Shown: positions 18,227 to 34,231, numbered from the stretch's first letter. The stretch is 64,000 nucleotides of DNA from Geodermatophilaceae bacterium NBWT11 (GCA_014218215.1 CP043652.1:4340001-4404000); one strand, 5' to 3'. Numbers and translations are program-made. Notes: generated by a model not told the origin, from the sequence alone.

Positions 18227-18436
18227 TCACTCCCCGCCCTTCTGTACGTACGACTTCACGAACTCTTCCGCGTTCTGCTCGAGCACCCCGTCGATCTCGT
18301 CGAGGATGGAGTCCACGTCCTCGGTGACCTTCTCGTGTCGCTCGGCCACGTCGGTCTCGACCGCGGCCTCGACCTCCTCGGTCTCCTCACGCGACCGCGT
18401 CGCCTTCTGCTGCCCGCCGGTGTCCCTGGTGGCCAT
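18227..18436 (-). CDS. pup: Prokaryotic ubiquitin-like protein Pup (GGE end)
   Basis: Pup is the 69-residue disordered tag attached to proteins bound for the proteasome. The C-terminal half LDEIDGVLEQNAEEFVKSYV forms the helix that binds the Mpa coiled coil, and the protein ends QKGGE. Because the last residue is already Glu, Dop would not need to deamidate it before PafA uses it, unlike the GGQ form of mycobacteria. GGGGAGGG precedes ATG 18436 as a strong ribosome site. It lies 97 bases after dop and 17 bases before the endonuclease frame. Confidence 0.95.
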   Translation of the reverse strand: MATRDTGGQQKATRSREETEEVEAAVETDVAERHEKVTEDVDSILDEIDGVLEQNAEEFVKSYVQKGGE

Positions 18437-18533
18437 GGGGCCCTCCCCGATCTCCAGTGCTGTGCGGCACCGGTGTGGTGCCTGCCCGCAAGCTACCCGC
18501 GGGGAGTGACAGTCCGGTGGCAGCTGTGGGGAC

Positions 18534-20039
18534 TCAGCCGCCGGTGAGGGTGTCGACCAGCTCCTGGGCGCTGCCCACCGAGTCGAAGAGGGCACCCACG
18601 TGCTCGCGGGTGCCGCGCAGCGGCTCCATGGTGGGCACCCGCACGAGGTTCTCCCGGCCCAGGTCGAAGACCACCGAGTCCCACGACGCGGCGGCCACCT
18701 GGGCGGGGTAGCGCCGCAGGCACTCCCCGCGGAAGAACGCCCGGGTGTCCGCGGGCGGGGTGCCCATGGCCGCGGTCACCTCGTCCTCGGTGACCAGCGT
18801 CTGCATCGACCCGCGGGCCACCAGGCGCTGGTACAGGCCCTTGTCGGGGCGGATGTCGGAGTACTGCAGGTCGACCAGGGCCAGCCGGGCGTCGCCCCAG
18901 GAGAGCCCGTCGCGCTTGCGGTAGCCCTCGAGCAGCCGCAGCTTGGCCGGCCAGTCCAACCGGTCGGCGCACCGCATGGGGTCGATCGCGAGGTCCTCGA
19001 GCACCTCGGCCCACCTGGCCAGCACGTCGTGGGTCTGCGGGTCGTCGTCCCCGGTCGCGGCGACGTGCGCGCGGGCCATGGCCAGGTACTCCTGCTGGAC
19101 CTCCAGCGCGGTGAGCCGTCGGCCGTCGCGCAGCTGGACCCGGTGGGTCAGCGTCGGGTCGTGGCTGACCGCCTGCAGCTCCTCGACCGACTCCTCGATG
19201 GTGAGGTCCTGGGTGAGCGTGCGGGCCTCGATCATGGCCAGCACCAACGACGTCGTCCCGACCTTGAGGTAGGTGGACAGCTCGGCGAGGTTGGCGTCGC
19301 CGATGATCACGTGCAGCCGGCGGTGCTCCTCGGGGTTGGCGTGCGGCTCGTCCCGGGTGTTGATGATCGGGCGCTTCAGCGTCGTCTCCAGGCCCACCTC
19401 GACCTCGAAGAAGTCCGCCCGCTGGGAGAGCTGGAAGCCCTGGGTGCGGCCCTCGACGCCGATCCCGACCCGGCCGGCGCCCGCGAAGACCTGCCGGGTG
19501 ACGAAGAACGGGATCAGCCCGCGGACGATGTCCAGGAACGGCGTCCGGCGGTCCATCAGGTAGTTCTCGTGCGCCCCGTAGGACTGGCCCTTGCCGTCGG
19601 TGTTGTTCTTGTACAGCTGGATGGGCGTGCTGCCGGGCACCCGGGCGGCCCGGATCGAGGCCTCGACCATCACCCGCTCCCCCGCCTTGTCCCACAGCAC
19701 GACGTCGCGCGGGCTGGTGACCTCGGGCGTGGAGTACTCGGGGTGGGCGTGGTCGACGTAGAGCCGGGCGCCGTTGGTGAGCACGACGTTGGCCATGCCC
19801 GGGTCCTCGTCGGGGTCGGCGTGGTCCAGGGCCCGTGCGGGTGCCCGGTCGAAGCCGCGGGCGTCACGCAGCGGGGACTCCTCCTCGAAGTCCCAGCGCG
19901 GACGACGGCGCGAGGGCGCCTCGGCCGGGGCCCAGGCGTTCACGACCTGGCTGGACAGGGTGGTCGGGTTCGCCCCGGGCTGCCCCGGGATCGAGATGCC
20001 GTACTCCAGTTCGGTCCCCATGACCCGCCGCACGCTCAT
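18534..20039 (-). CDS. dop: Pup deamidase/depupylase Dop
   Basis: Dop is a PafA paralog that removes Pup from substrates and, where Pup ends in Gln, deamidates it. The 501-residue protein starts [13 protein letters not shown], the conserved metal-binding segment, and has [17 protein letters not shown] and [11 protein letters not shown] as in Dop. ATG 20039 is 7 bases after TACTGT (20047-20052). Since Pup here ends GGE, depupylation is the expected main role. Confidence 0.95.
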   Translation of the reverse strand: MSVRRVMGTELEYGISIPGQPGANPTTLSSQVVNAWAPAEAPSRRRPRWDFEEESPLRDARGFDRAPARALDHADPDEDPGMANVVLTNGARLYVDHAHPEYSTPEVTSPRDVVLWDKAGERVMVEASIRAARVPGSTPIQLYKNNTDGKGQSYGAHENYLMDRRTPFLDIVRGLIPFFVTRQVFAGAGRVGIGVEGRTQGFQLSQRADFFEVEVGLETTLKRPIINTRDEPHANPEEHRRLHVIIGDANLAELSTYLKVGTTSLVLAMIEARTLTQDLTIEESVEELQAVSHDPTLTHRVQLRDGRRLTALEVQQEYLAMARAHVAATGDDDPQTHDVLARWAEVLEDLAIDPMRCADRLDWPAKLRLLEGYRKRDGLSWGDARLALVDLQYSDIRPDKGLYQRLVARGSMQTLVTEDEVTAAMGTPPADTRAFFRGECLRRYPAQVAAASWDSVVFDLGRENLVRVPTMEPLRGTREHVGALFDSVGSAQELVDTLTGG

Positions 20040-20046
20040 GCCGGTC

Positions 20047-20052
20047 ACAGTA
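20047..20052 (-). promoter_or_regulatory. Putative leaderless -10 element for dop
   Basis: TACTGT lies 7 bases before ATG 20039, and there is no ribosome-binding site before the ATG. Confidence 0.4.
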
Positions 20053-20083
20053 GGCGGGTGACGCCGACCCTCCGGGGCCTGCG

Positions 20084-20932
20084 TCAGGGCAGCAGGCTGC
20101 CCGTGGTCTCGCTCCCGTCGGCCGGCACGAGGATGCACTCGGCGTAGGGGTAGCCCTCCCATCCCTCCTGGTCGTCGGTGGTGATGTCGACCAGCACGCC
20201 CGCGGGCACCGGGCCGCCGAGGTACTGCACCGCGCTGGACTGGCAGGACTGGGCGTACACCGCCCGGGCGGCCTGGTCGGTCGGGTACGGGGACCCCTCG
20301 GCGACGTCGGCGGTGCCTCCGCTGGGCTCGGCGAAGTGCGGCTCGGTGCAGGGCACCGTCTCCTGGCTGACGACATCGCCGGACAGGCAGTACAGGTAGG
20401 CGTCCCGGTCCGGGCCGGCCAACGCACCGGCCATCCGGCCCGGGGCCACCTCCGGGGAGGAGTAGCCGTAGTAGACGTCGCAGGCCACCCACCGGGCCCC
20501 GGCCGCCCACTGCTCCTGGGTGGGCAGCACCTGGGCGTAGGAGGCGTACAGCTGGTAGAGGCTCTCGTCACCCAGGTACTCCTGGGGGGTGTCGTACCTG
20601 CAGACGTCGTCGTAGGCGGCACCCAGGTAGTCGTCGTCCAGGTCGTCCACCGTCGGGTACGCGGCGTCCAGCGGCAGCCCGGTGTCGACCACGACCGCCG
20701 TCTCGGACGTGTGGTCCTCGTCGCAGTCGACGACCGCCGGCGGCTCGAGCGGCAGGTAGGCGACCTCGAGGTCGTGGCAGGTGCCGATGGCCGGGGCCTC
20801 GAACAACGGGTCGTCACCGGGGGTCACCACCGCCGCCGCACCGGGGCTCGCCGTCCCCTCGACGGTGCTGGTGCAGCCCGCCAGCACCAGCACCAGACCG
20901 GCCAGCAGGGTCCCCGTCCTGAGTCGCGTCAC
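20084..20932 (-). CDS. Septum-formation-family-like lipoprotein
   Basis: GTG 20932 gives 282 residues with a lipoprotein signal peptide: basic start, hydrophobic core [11 protein letters not shown] and lipobox LAGC at about residue 18. The mature part is acidic with about eight cysteines in pairs (TCHD, DCDED, VACDVYY, YLCLSG, VPCTEPH), an arrangement found in actinobacterial septum-formation domain proteins. It is likely exported and membrane-anchored. ATG 20950 is an alternative start. Its role is not known. It sits between the proteasomal ATPase and dop on the same strand. Confidence 0.75.
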   Translation of the reverse strand: MTRLRTGTLLAGLVLVLAGCTSTVEGTASPGAAAVVTPGDDPLFEAPAIGTCHDLEVAYLPLEPPAVVDCDEDHTSETAVVVDTGLPLDAAYPTVDDLDDDYLGAAYDDVCRYDTPQEYLGDESLYQLYASYAQVLPTQEQWAAGARWVACDVYYGYSSPEVAPGRMAGALAGPDRDAYLYCLSGDVVSQETVPCTEPHFAEPSGGTADVAEGSPYPTDQAARAVYAQSCQSSAVQYLGGPVPAGVLVDITTDDQEGWEGYPYAECILVPADGSETTGSLLP

Positions 20933-21005
20933 CGGCCCATCGTGGCCCATGCACGCCCGAGCCCCCGGCACCACACGGTGACGGGGGCCCGGACGAGCGG
21001 TGCTG

Positions 21006-22788
21006 CTACAGGTACTGCCCGGTGTTCGTCGCGGTGTCGATGGCCCGGCCGCTCTCGTTGCCCTTGCCGCTGATCAGCGTGCGGATGTAGACGATCCGCT
21101 CGCCCTTCTTGCCCGAGATCCGCGCCCAGTCGTCGGGGTTGGTCGTGTTCGGGAGGTCCTCGTTCTCCTTGAACTCGTCGACGCAGGCCGCCATCAGGTG
21201 CCCGACCCGCAGCCCGTGCACGCCGGTCTCCAGGTGGTCCTTGATGGCCATCTTCTTGGCCCGGTCGACGATGTTCTGCAGCATCGCCCCGGAGTTGAAG
21301 TCCTTGAAGTACAGGACCTCCTTGTCCCCGTTGGCGTACGTCACCTCGAGGAAGCGGTTCTCCTCGGTCTCGGTGTACATCCGCTCGACGGTGGCCTGGA
21401 TCATCCCGTCGATGGTCGCCTCGCGGCTGCCCCCGTGCTCGGCCAGGTCACCGGCGTGGATCGGCAGCGTGGTGGTCAGGTACTTGCCGAAGATGTCGCG
21501 GGCGGCCTCGGCGTCGGGACGCTCGATCTTGATCTTCACGTCGAGCCGGCCGGGCCGCAGGATGGCCGGGTCGATCATGTCCTCGCGGTTGGAGGCGCCG
21601 ATGACGATGACGTTCTCCAGGCCCTCGACGCCGTCGATCTCGCTGAGCAGCTGCGGGACGATCGTGGACTCGACGTCGGAGCTCACGCCGGTGCCACGGG
21701 TGCGGAAGATGGAGTCCATCTCGTCGAAGAAGACGATGACCGGGGCGCCCTCGCTGGCCTTCTCCCGGGCCCGCTGGAAGACCAGCCGGATGTGCCGCTC
21801 GGTCTCCCCGACGTACTTGTTCAGCAGCTCGGGGCCCTTGATGTTGAGGAAGTAGGACCGCGCGCGGGTGGCCTCCTCGGCCCCGTGTGCGACGGCGATC
21901 TGCTTGGCAAGGGAGTTGGCGACCGCCTTGGCGATCAGCGTCTTCCCGCACCCGGGGGGCCCGTACAGCAGGATCCCCTTGGGCGGGCGCAGCTCGTAGG
22001 TCTTGAACAGGTCCTTGTGCAGGAACGGCATCTCCACGGCGTCCCGGATCTGCTCGATCTGCCGGGACAGGCCGCCGATGTCGCCGTAGTCGATGTCGGG
22101 GACCTCCTCGAGGATGAGCTCCTCGACCTCGCTCTTCGGGATCCGCTCGTAGACGAAGCCCGACCGGGACTCCATCAGCAGCGAGTCACCGCTGCGCAGC
22201 TTCTGCCCGGTCAGGGAGTCGGCGAGCTGGACCACCCGCTCCTCGTCGGTGTTCCCGACGACCAGCGCGCGGCGGGGCTGGCCCTCGATCGGCTCGAGCA
22301 GCTCCTTGAGCGTCACGACGTCCCCGGAGCGTTCGAAGCCCCGGGCCTCGACGACGTTCATCGCCTCGTTGAGCATCAGCTCCTGGCCGTACTGCAGGCC
22401 CTCGGTGTCGACCGCCGGGGGACACCGAGACGCGCAGCTTGCGACCACCGGTGAACACGTCGACGCTGCCGTCCTCGAAGCGGCCGAGGAACACCCCGTA
22501 CCCCGACGGGGGCTGCCCGAGGCGGTCGATCTCCTCCTTGAGCTGCACCAGCTGGTCGCGGGCACCCCGGAGGGTCTCGGCCAGCTTGTCGTTGCGCTCG
22601 GAGAGGAAGGCCGTGCGGCCCTCCGCCTCGGCCAGCCGCTCCTCGAGCACGCGCTGCTGGCGCGGGCTCTCGGACACCTTGCGGCGGAGCAGGCCGATCT
22701 CCTCCTCGAGGTAGGAGATCTGGGCGACCAGGGAGGCGGCGTCACGTTCACGCCGCGCTCGGAACTCGTCAGGGCCGAGAGAGCCCAT
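21006..22788 (-). CDS. mpa: Proteasomal ATPase Mpa/ARC, frameshifted in this sequence
   Basis: Mpa/ARC is the hexameric AAA ATPase that captures Pup, unfolds the target and feeds PrcAB. The first frame (ATG 22788 with GGAGG 6 bases upstream) encodes the Pup-binding coiled coil and first OB domain up to [11 protein letters not shown]. The other frame continues [16 protein letters not shown], the second OB domain, Walker A GPPGCGKT, Walker [10 protein letters not shown], and the proteasome-docking end GQYL. The break is a G5 run at 22417-22421 where G4 would restore one frame of about 593 codons. Everything else is intact, so an error in sequence or assembly is the simplest reading. Confidence 0.93.
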
Positions 22789-22894
22789 CACGCACCTCCA
22801 CAGACATCAGGGGGAGCCGGAGCAGCCACTGTATCCACGGCGTACGACAGTCCGCCGCGCTCCGCGGCTCCCGTCCGTGACGTCTGGACGACGC

Positions 22895-22930
22895 CGGGCC
22901 CCACTGGCCCCAGCGGGTCCCGGGGGCCCG
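22895..22930 (-). terminator. Hairpin after trmI
   Basis: CGGGCCCC (22895-22902) pairs exactly with GGGGCCCG (22923-22930) around a 20-base loop, 3 bases past the trmI stop. The 140-base gap to the ATPase gene also holds the ATPase ribosome site and probable promoter. Confidence 0.5.
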
Positions 22931-22932
22931 TC

Positions 22933-24888
<1,956 letters not shown>

Positions 24889-24894
24889 CGGGGC

Positions 24895-25583
24895 TCAGCG
24901 GGCGACGGGCTCCCGGGCGCCCAGAAGGTCCTGCAGGTCGGCCACGCCCAGGCCGGCGAGGGTCGGGCGGACCGTGAGACCCGGCAGCACGGGCAGGTCC
25001 TGCAGCGCGGGCACGCCGAGCACGGCGCACCCCGCTGCGAGACCGGCGGTGACCCCGGCGAGGGAGTCCTCGACCACGACGCACCTGGTCGGGTCCACGT
25101 CGAGCGCGGCTGCGGCCTGCAGGTAGGGCGCCGGGTCGGGCTTGACCGCCGGGACCTCGTCGCCGAACACCTCGACGGCGAACGGCGCGGTGCCCAGGTC
25201 CGCGGCGAGGTGGCGCACCACGATGCTGGCCAGCGGCCGGTGCGTCGTGGTCACCAGGGCGGTCGGCACGCCGCCGGCCAGTGCCGCGGCCAGCAGGTCG
25301 CGGGCCCCGGGCCGCCAGCTGACGCCCGCGGTCAGCATCTCCACGACCCGCCCCTGCAACCACCGGTCATCGCCCTCGGCGTCCTGGGTCGCCGGGTCGA
25401 GGCCGAGGTCGGCGTAGAGCAGCTGCAGCGAGACCGGCACGGAGACCCCGGTCATCGCCGGCCGCACCTCCGCCGACAGCCGACCGCCCAGCCGCACCGC
25501 GAGCTCCTCGAGCCCGACGTCCCAGTAGTGCTCGGTCTCCACCAACGTGCCGTCCATGTCGAACAGCACCGCAGCGAGGTCCC

Positions 25584-25587
<4 letters not shown>
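24895..25587 (-). CDS. HAD-family phosphatase (phosphoglucomutase/phosphonatase-like)
   Basis: The 230-residue protein has HAD motif [13 protein letters not shown] near the start, motif [10 protein letters not shown], a lysine in [10 protein letters not shown] and motif [16 protein letters not shown], with a helical cap between them. It would hydrolyse a small phosphate ester. GTG 25587 overlaps the metH stop as GTGA, so it is coupled to methionine synthase. Whether it serves that pathway is unclear. Confidence 0.88.
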
Positions 25588-29393
<3,806 letters not shown>

Positions 29394-29494
29394 GGGGGTC
29401 CTCGGAGGTCGGTGCAGCAGGTGTGTCGTACCGGGACCGGGGGGTCCGGGCACGACGTCCGGCGGGCTCGCCTTCGCCCCGGCGTCCACGCACG

Positions 29495-29511
29495 GGGAAC
29501 CCCATGTTCCC
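29495..29511. promoter_or_regulatory. Small hairpin in the metH-PAC2 intergenic region
   Basis: GGGAAC and GTTCCC flank a 5-base loop within the 195-base divergent gap. It may be a regulator site or part of the metH leader. The rest of the gap shows no recognised riboswitch. Confidence 0.3.
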
Positions 29512-29575
29512 ACTCCCGTCCAGCACCCCGGTCCAGACGTGCCGGGAGCGACCCGGTCCCGCGCCCCGGGCGACG

Positions 29576-29581
29576 TAGGCT
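29576..29581 (+). promoter_or_regulatory. Putative leaderless -10 element for the PAC2 gene
   Basis: TAGGCT lies 7 bases before GTG 29589. A GGAGGGG run also lies directly before the start. Confidence 0.4.
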
Positions 29582-29588
29582 CGGAGGG

Positions 29589-30456
29589 GTGATCGACCCG
29601 ACGTCCACCGCCGATGCCCTGCCCCAGCTCACCGACCCCGTCGTCGTCGTGGCCTTCGAGGGCTGGAACGACGCGGGGACGCCGCGACCGGCGCGCTGGA
29701 GCACCTGGAGCTCATCTGGGACGCCGAACCGCTGGCCGCGCTGGACCCCGAGGACTACTACGACTTCCAGGTCAACCGGCCCACCGTGTCCCTCGTCGAC
29801 GGCGTCAGCCGCCGGATGGAGTGGCCCACCACCCGCATCTCGGTGGCCAAGCGACCGGCCGGCAGCGAGCGGGACGTGGTCCTGGTGCGCGGCATCGAGC
29901 CCAACATGCGCTGGCGGAGCTTCTGCGCCGAGCTGATCGAGATCCTCGTCGAGCTCGACGCCTCGACCGTGGTCTCCCTGGGCGCGCTGCTGGCCGACAC
30001 CCCGCACACCCGTCCCACCCCGGTCACCGGCTCGGCCTACGACACCGAGTCCGCGCAGACCTGGGGCCTGGAGACCTCCCGCTACGAGGGGCCCACGGGC
30101 ATCCTCGGGGTCTTCCAGGACGCCTGCGTACAGGCCGGGCTGCCCGCGGTGAGCTTCTGGGCCGCCGTCCCGCACTACGTCTCCCAGCCGCCGTCCCCCG
30201 GGCGACGATGGCGCTGCTGCAGCGGGTCGAGGAGGTCCTGGAGGTCACCGTGCCGATGGGCGCCCTGCCCCAGCAGGCTGAGGACTGGGTCAAGACCGTC
30301 GACGAGATGGCCCAGGAGGACGAGGAGGTCGTCGAGTACGTCCGCACCCTGGAGGAGCGGGCCACCGAGAGCGACCTGTCCGAGGCCAACGGCGACCAGA
30401 TCGCCCGCGAGTTCGAGCGCTACCTCAAGCGCCGCGGCACCGCCGGCGGGAGCTGA
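29589..30456 (+). CDS. PAC2-family protein, two one-base deletions in this sequence
   Basis: The coding sense runs through three frames: [12 protein letters not shown], then [26 protein letters not shown] to HYVSQPPSP, then [20 protein letters not shown] to the stop. Adding one G at the G4 run 29675-29678 and one C at the C5 run 30195-30199 gives a continuous protein of about 289 residues. This matches PAC2 proteins, which are related to proteasome-assembly chaperones and are common near the pup genes of actinobacteria. A chaperone role for the bacterial proteasome is not shown. The indels are probably sequence errors, since the rest is unblemished. Confidence 0.85.
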
Positions 30457-30462
30457 CGAGCC

Positions 30463-31488
30463 TCAGGGCAGGAGCGGGGTCATCAGGGACGTCGCGTTGC
30501 TGTCGAAGAGACGGTCGTGCATGGCGAGGGCGTAGCGGTCGGTCATGCCCGAGACGTGGTCGACGACCTGGGTGACCAGGTCGGCCTCGGTGTCCCGGTA
30601 CGTGGCCGGGATGAGCTCGGGGTGGGCCAGGTGGTGGTCGACCAGCCGGCGGATGACGTCGATGGCCACGTGCTTCTGCCCGGCCGCGACGGGTGACTCG
30701 TAGACCCGCTCGAACATGAACGTGCGCAGCTCGTGCATGGCCTCGAGCGCGTCGGGCTCCATGACGACAGCCGAGCCACCGGCCAGACTGCCGGCGACCA
30801 CGGCGTCGATCATCGCGCCGACCATCTCGCTGCCGGGCTCCCCGAACACCGCGCGGGCGCGGGCGGGCAGGTCGGCCGGGCGCAGCACCCCGGCGCGGAC
30901 GGCGTCCAGCGCGTCGTGGGACAGGTAGCCGATCCGGTCGGCGTAGCGCACGCACTCGCCCTCGCGGGTGGTCGGCGGCGGGCTGATCTTCCAGCTGTGC
31001 GCCCGGACGCCGTCCCGGACCTCCCAGGTGAGGTTGAGGTCCTCGAGCACCTCGACGATGCGCACGCCCTGGGCGGCGTGGTGCCAGCCGCCGGGCACGT
31101 AGGGCTCCAGCGCGTCCTCACCGATGTGCCCGAACGGGGAGTGCCCCACGTCGTGGCCCAGCGCGATCGCCTCGGCGAGGGTCTCGTTGAGGCCCAGCGC
31201 GGCTGCGAGGGAGCGGGCCACCTGGGTGACCTGCAGCGTGTGGGTGAGCCGGGTGACGAAGTGGTCGCCGTCGGGGTGCAGGAAGACCTGGGTCTTGTGC
31301 TTGAGCCGGCGGAAGGCCTTGGCGTGCAGGATCCGGTCCCGGTCGCGCTCGTACGCCGTCCGCAGCGGGTCCTCGGACTCCGGACGGGCCCGCCCGCGGG
31401 TGGCCGTCGACCGGGCCGCCGCCGGCGCGAGCAGCTGCTCGGCCTGCTCGCGGGTGGCCCGGTCGGCCAACCGGAAGGGCGCGGTCAC
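30463..31488 (-). CDS. dgt: dGTPase-like HD-domain triphosphohydrolase
   Basis: The 341-residue protein has the metal-binding HD pattern: RLTHTLQV, then [16 protein letters not shown], and a later [11 protein letters not shown]. Members hydrolyse dNTPs to the nucleoside and triphosphate, or are deoxyguanosinetriphosphate triphosphohydrolase-like with unknown preference. GTG 31488 begins 7 bases after the mshC stop, so it is co-transcribed with mshC. Confidence 0.9.
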   Translation of the reverse strand: MTAPFRLADRATREQAEQLLAPAAARSTATRGRARPESEDPLRTAYERDRDRILHAKAFRRLKHKTQVFLHPDGDHFVTRLTHTLQVTQVARSLAAALGLNETLAEAIALGHDVGHSPFGHIGEDALEPYVPGGWHHAAQGVRIVEVLEDLNLTWEVRDGVRAHSWKISPPPTTREGECVRYADRIGYLSHDALDAVRAGVLRPADLPARARAVFGEPGSEMVGAMIDAVVAGSLAGGSAVVMEPDALEAMHELRTFMFERVYESPVAAGQKHVAIDVIRRLVDHHLAHPELIPATYRDTEADLVTQVVDHVSGMTDRYALAMHDRLFDSNATSLMTPLLP

Positions 31489-31495
31489 GCGGGGC

Positions 31496-32744
31496 TCAGA
31501 GGGCCACGCCGAGCAGCGCGTCGACGGCGTCGCGGACGACGTCGGTCGCGTGCTGGTCCAGCTCCTCGGGCTCGCCCCCGGCCAGCGTCGCCGCGGCCCA
31601 GGCGTCGACGGCGGCGATGGCACCGGGTGAGTCCAGGTCGTCGGCCAGCCGCTCGCGCAGGGCGGTCAGGGTCGGGGCGGCGGGGGCGCCGGACTCCCGG
31701 TCGACCGCGCGCCGCCAGGTGGCCAACCGCTCCTCGGCGTCGGTCAGCAGGTCGGCCGTCCACGCCCGGTCGGTGCGGTAGTGCCCGGAGAGCAGAGCGA
31801 GCCGGATCGCCATCGGGTCGACGCCGTCGCCGCGCAGCCGGGAGACGAACACCAGGTTGCCCCGGCTCTTGCTCATCTTCTCCCCGTCCAGGCCGATCAT
31901 CGCCGCGTGCACGTAGGCCTGGGCGAAGGGCTTGGTGCCGGTGAGGGCCTCGGCGTGCACGGCGGAGAACTCGTGGTGCGGGAAGACCAGGTCGCTGCCG
32001 CCGGCCTGGACGTCGAAGCCCATGCCGATGGTGCCCAGCGCGATCGAGGCGCACTCGACGTGCCAGCCGGGCCGCCCGGCCACGCCCTGGGGGCCGGCCC
32101 ATGAGGGCTCGCCCTCGCGGGCCCCGCGCCAGAGCAAGCGGGTCGAGCCGGTTGCGCTTGCCCGGGCGGTCGGGGTCTCCCCCGCGCTCGGCGGACAGCC
32201 GCAGCATGGTGGCCTCGTCGTAGCCGCTCTCGGTGCCGAAGCCCGGGGCCTGGGAGACGTCGTGGTAGACGTCGCCGGTGCCGTCCTCGAGGGTGTAGGC
32301 CAGACCGGCGGCCTGCAGCTCCTCGACGTGGGCGACGATCTGCGGGATGGCCTCGACGGCGCCGACGTAGTCCTCGGGCGGCAGCACCCGCAGCGCGGTC
32401 ATGTCCTCGCGGAACAGCGCGGTCTCCCGCATGCCCAGGACGATCCAGTCCTCGCCGTCCCGGTCCGCGCGCTCGAACAGCGGGTCGTCGACGTCGGTGA
32501 CGTTCTGCACGTAGTGCACGGCGTGCCCCAGGTCGCGCCACTGCCGGTTCACCAGGTCGAAGGCCAGGTAGGTCGCGGCGTGGCCGAGGTGGGTGGCGTC
32601 GTAGGGCGTGATGCCGCAGACGTACATCCGGGCGGTCTGCCCCGGGGTGGTCTGCACGACCTCGCCACGGGCGGTGTCGTGCAACCGCAGGGCGGGGCCG
32701 CGACCGGGCAGGGAGGGCAGGAGGGGGGCGGGCCAGCTGAGCAC
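31496..32744 (-). CDS. mshC: Mycothiol ligase MshC, one-base insertion in this sequence
   Basis: MshC joins cysteine to GlcN-inositol in mycothiol synthesis and derives from cysteinyl-tRNA synthetase. The first frame has [20 protein letters not shown] and runs to GKRNRLDPL. The next frame continues [13 protein letters not shown], then FPHHEFSA and KMSKSRGN to the stop. An extra base near 32136 (AA where A is expected) splits the gene. Corrected, it is about 416 residues with every motif intact. GTG 32744 is 6 bases after TAGGCT (32751-32756). Confidence 0.92.
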
Positions 32745-32750
32745 GCACCG

Positions 32751-32756
32751 AGCCTA
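32751..32756 (-). promoter_or_regulatory. Putative leaderless -10 element for mshC
   Basis: TAGGCT lies 6 bases before GTG 32744. Confidence 0.45.
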
Positions 32757-32788
32757 GAGCCGACCCCCGACAGCGTCCGCGGGACGGG

Positions 32789-33742
32789 TCAGAAGGGCGG
32801 CCAGGGCAGCGCCGGCCAGTCCCCGCTGGGCTCGGGGTGGGTGCCCGAACGGAGCAGGTCGGCCACCCGCTGCTGGGTGCGGCGCACCTCCCGGCGGGTC
32901 AGGTGCTCGTGCAGCTGCTCGCCCAGGTCGCCCATGAGCTGGTGCCGCAGCTTCTCCAGCACCTCGACCGCCTCGTCGGTGAGCGGCTTGCCGGCCCAGC
33001 GCCACAGCAGGGTGCGCAGCTTGGGGTCGGGTGAGAAGCAGATGCCGTGGTCCACGCCGTACACGTGGCCGTCGGCCATCGGGATGATGTGCCCGCCCTT
33101 GCGGTCGGCGTTGTTGACCACCGCGTCGAAGACCGCCATCCGGCGGAGCTCGGGCACGTCCCGGCGGACGAACGTGGTCATCTCCACCGACGGGTCGGCG
33201 TTCTGCCACAGCTGGACCATGCCGCGGCCGAAGGGGCCCTCGCGCAGCACCGTGGGGGGCACCACGCGCCAGCCGGTGGCCTCGGAGACCAGGTAGGTGG
33301 CGATCTCCCGGCCGGCCAGCGTGCCGTCGGGGAAGTCCCACAGCGGGCGCTCGCCGGCGACCGGCTTGTAGACGCACTCCCCCGCCAGGGTGTCGGTGCG
33401 GATCGCCCCGATCAGGGTGACGTTGCTGGCGTCCAGCAGCCGGCCCTCGAGGTCGAGCTCACCGTCCAGCAGCAGGGTGCGGGCCTCGGCGTCGTCGGCG
33501 ACCCGGCGGCGGTCCCCGTGGTCGAAGCCCAGGGTGTCCAGCTCGCGGGTGCCGTCGTCGACCTCGGGCTCGTCGTCGTCCTCGGGTTCGTCGTCCTCGA
33601 CCAGGTCGTCGAGCTCCCCGTCGAGGAACGCGTCGACCAGCTCGTCGCCGGTCCGGTCGGGACCGGGCTCGGCCGTGCTCAGCGCCGGTACCCGTTCTGC
33701 CGCGGGCAGACGTGCCCGGCGGGGTCCAGCGGCATCGAGCAC
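32789..33742 (-). CDS. SCO1664-family protein (phosphatidylinositol-kinase-like fold)
   Basis: The product resembles SCO1664-type proteins, with CVYKPVAGERPLWDFPDGTLAGREIA, AVFDAVVNNADRKGGHI and YGVDHGICF, which look like kinase glycine-loop, catalytic and metal motifs. Its substrate is unknown. The conserved core begins about residue 90. Before it lies an acidic linker (VEDDEPEDDDEPEVDDG) that is unusual. GTG 33742 overlaps the DUF3090 gene by 64 bases. The alternative start CTG 33682 overlaps the DUF3090 stop as CTGA and would give 297 residues. Confidence 0.8.
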   Translation of the reverse strand: MLDAAGPRRARLPAAERVPALSTAEPGPDRTGDELVDAFLDGELDDLVEDDEPEDDDEPEVDDGTRELDTLGFDHGDRRRVADDAEARTLLLDGELDLEGRLLDASNVTLIGAIRTDTLAGECVYKPVAGERPLWDFPDGTLAGREIATYLVSEATGWRVVPPTVLREGPFGRGMVQLWQNADPSVEMTTFVRRDVPELRRMAVFDAVVNNADRKGGHIIPMADGHVYGVDHGICFSPDPKLRTLLWRWAGKPLTDEAVEVLEKLRHQLMGDLGEQLHEHLTRREVRRTQQRVADLLRSGTHPEPSGDWPALPWPPF

Positions 33743-34231
33743 AGCGGGCAGGCCGGCCGCCCGGCCGAGACCACCCTGCGGGCGCGGGCTACGAAGGAGC
33801 GGGCCGCGGCCGGGGTGATGGTCACCCGGAGCGCGTCGGGGCCCTCGTCGGCGTCGGAGAGGATGGCGTCCTCGTCGATCGGCTCCTCACCGGCGGCCAC
33901 GGCCTCGACCACGACGGCCTCGGCGTCGCCGTCCCAGGCCAGGCCCATGGCGGCGACCCGGAAACTCCTCGTCCACCGGGGCGGTGAGCGGGTCGAGGTC
34001 GTCGACGTCGGCGTCCGGCGGGACGACGGTGGTGGCCCGGGTGGCGATCTCGTCCAGCAGCTCGCTCATCCGCTCGGCGAGCACCTGCACCTGGGACTTC
34101 TCCAGGGCGACGCTCACCACCCGGCCGGCCTCGTCGGCGGCCTGCAGGTAGAAGGTCCGGTCACCCGGCTGACCCACCGTCCCCGCGACGAATCGGGAGG
34201 GACGGTCGAAGTGGAAGACCTGGCGTGGCAC
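33679..34231 (-). CDS. DUF3090 protein, one-base insertion in this sequence
   Basis: The first frame starts PRQVFHFDRPSRFVAGTVGQPGDRTFYLQA and runs to APVDEEF. The second continues RVAAMGLAWDGDAEAVVVE to a C-terminal zinc-finger-like ACPLCSMPLDPAGHVCPRQNGYRR. An extra base in the AAA at 33962-33964 causes the break. Corrected, it is a typical DUF3090 protein of about 183 residues. Such proteins lie beside the histidine phosphatase and SCO1664-type genes in many actinobacteria, and their function is unknown. Confidence 0.88.

Noticed and set aside
29394-29588. B12 or SAM riboswitch before metH
   Set aside because: No B12-box or SAM-IV core was recognisable by eye, only one small hairpin. A covariance search would be needed to exclude one.
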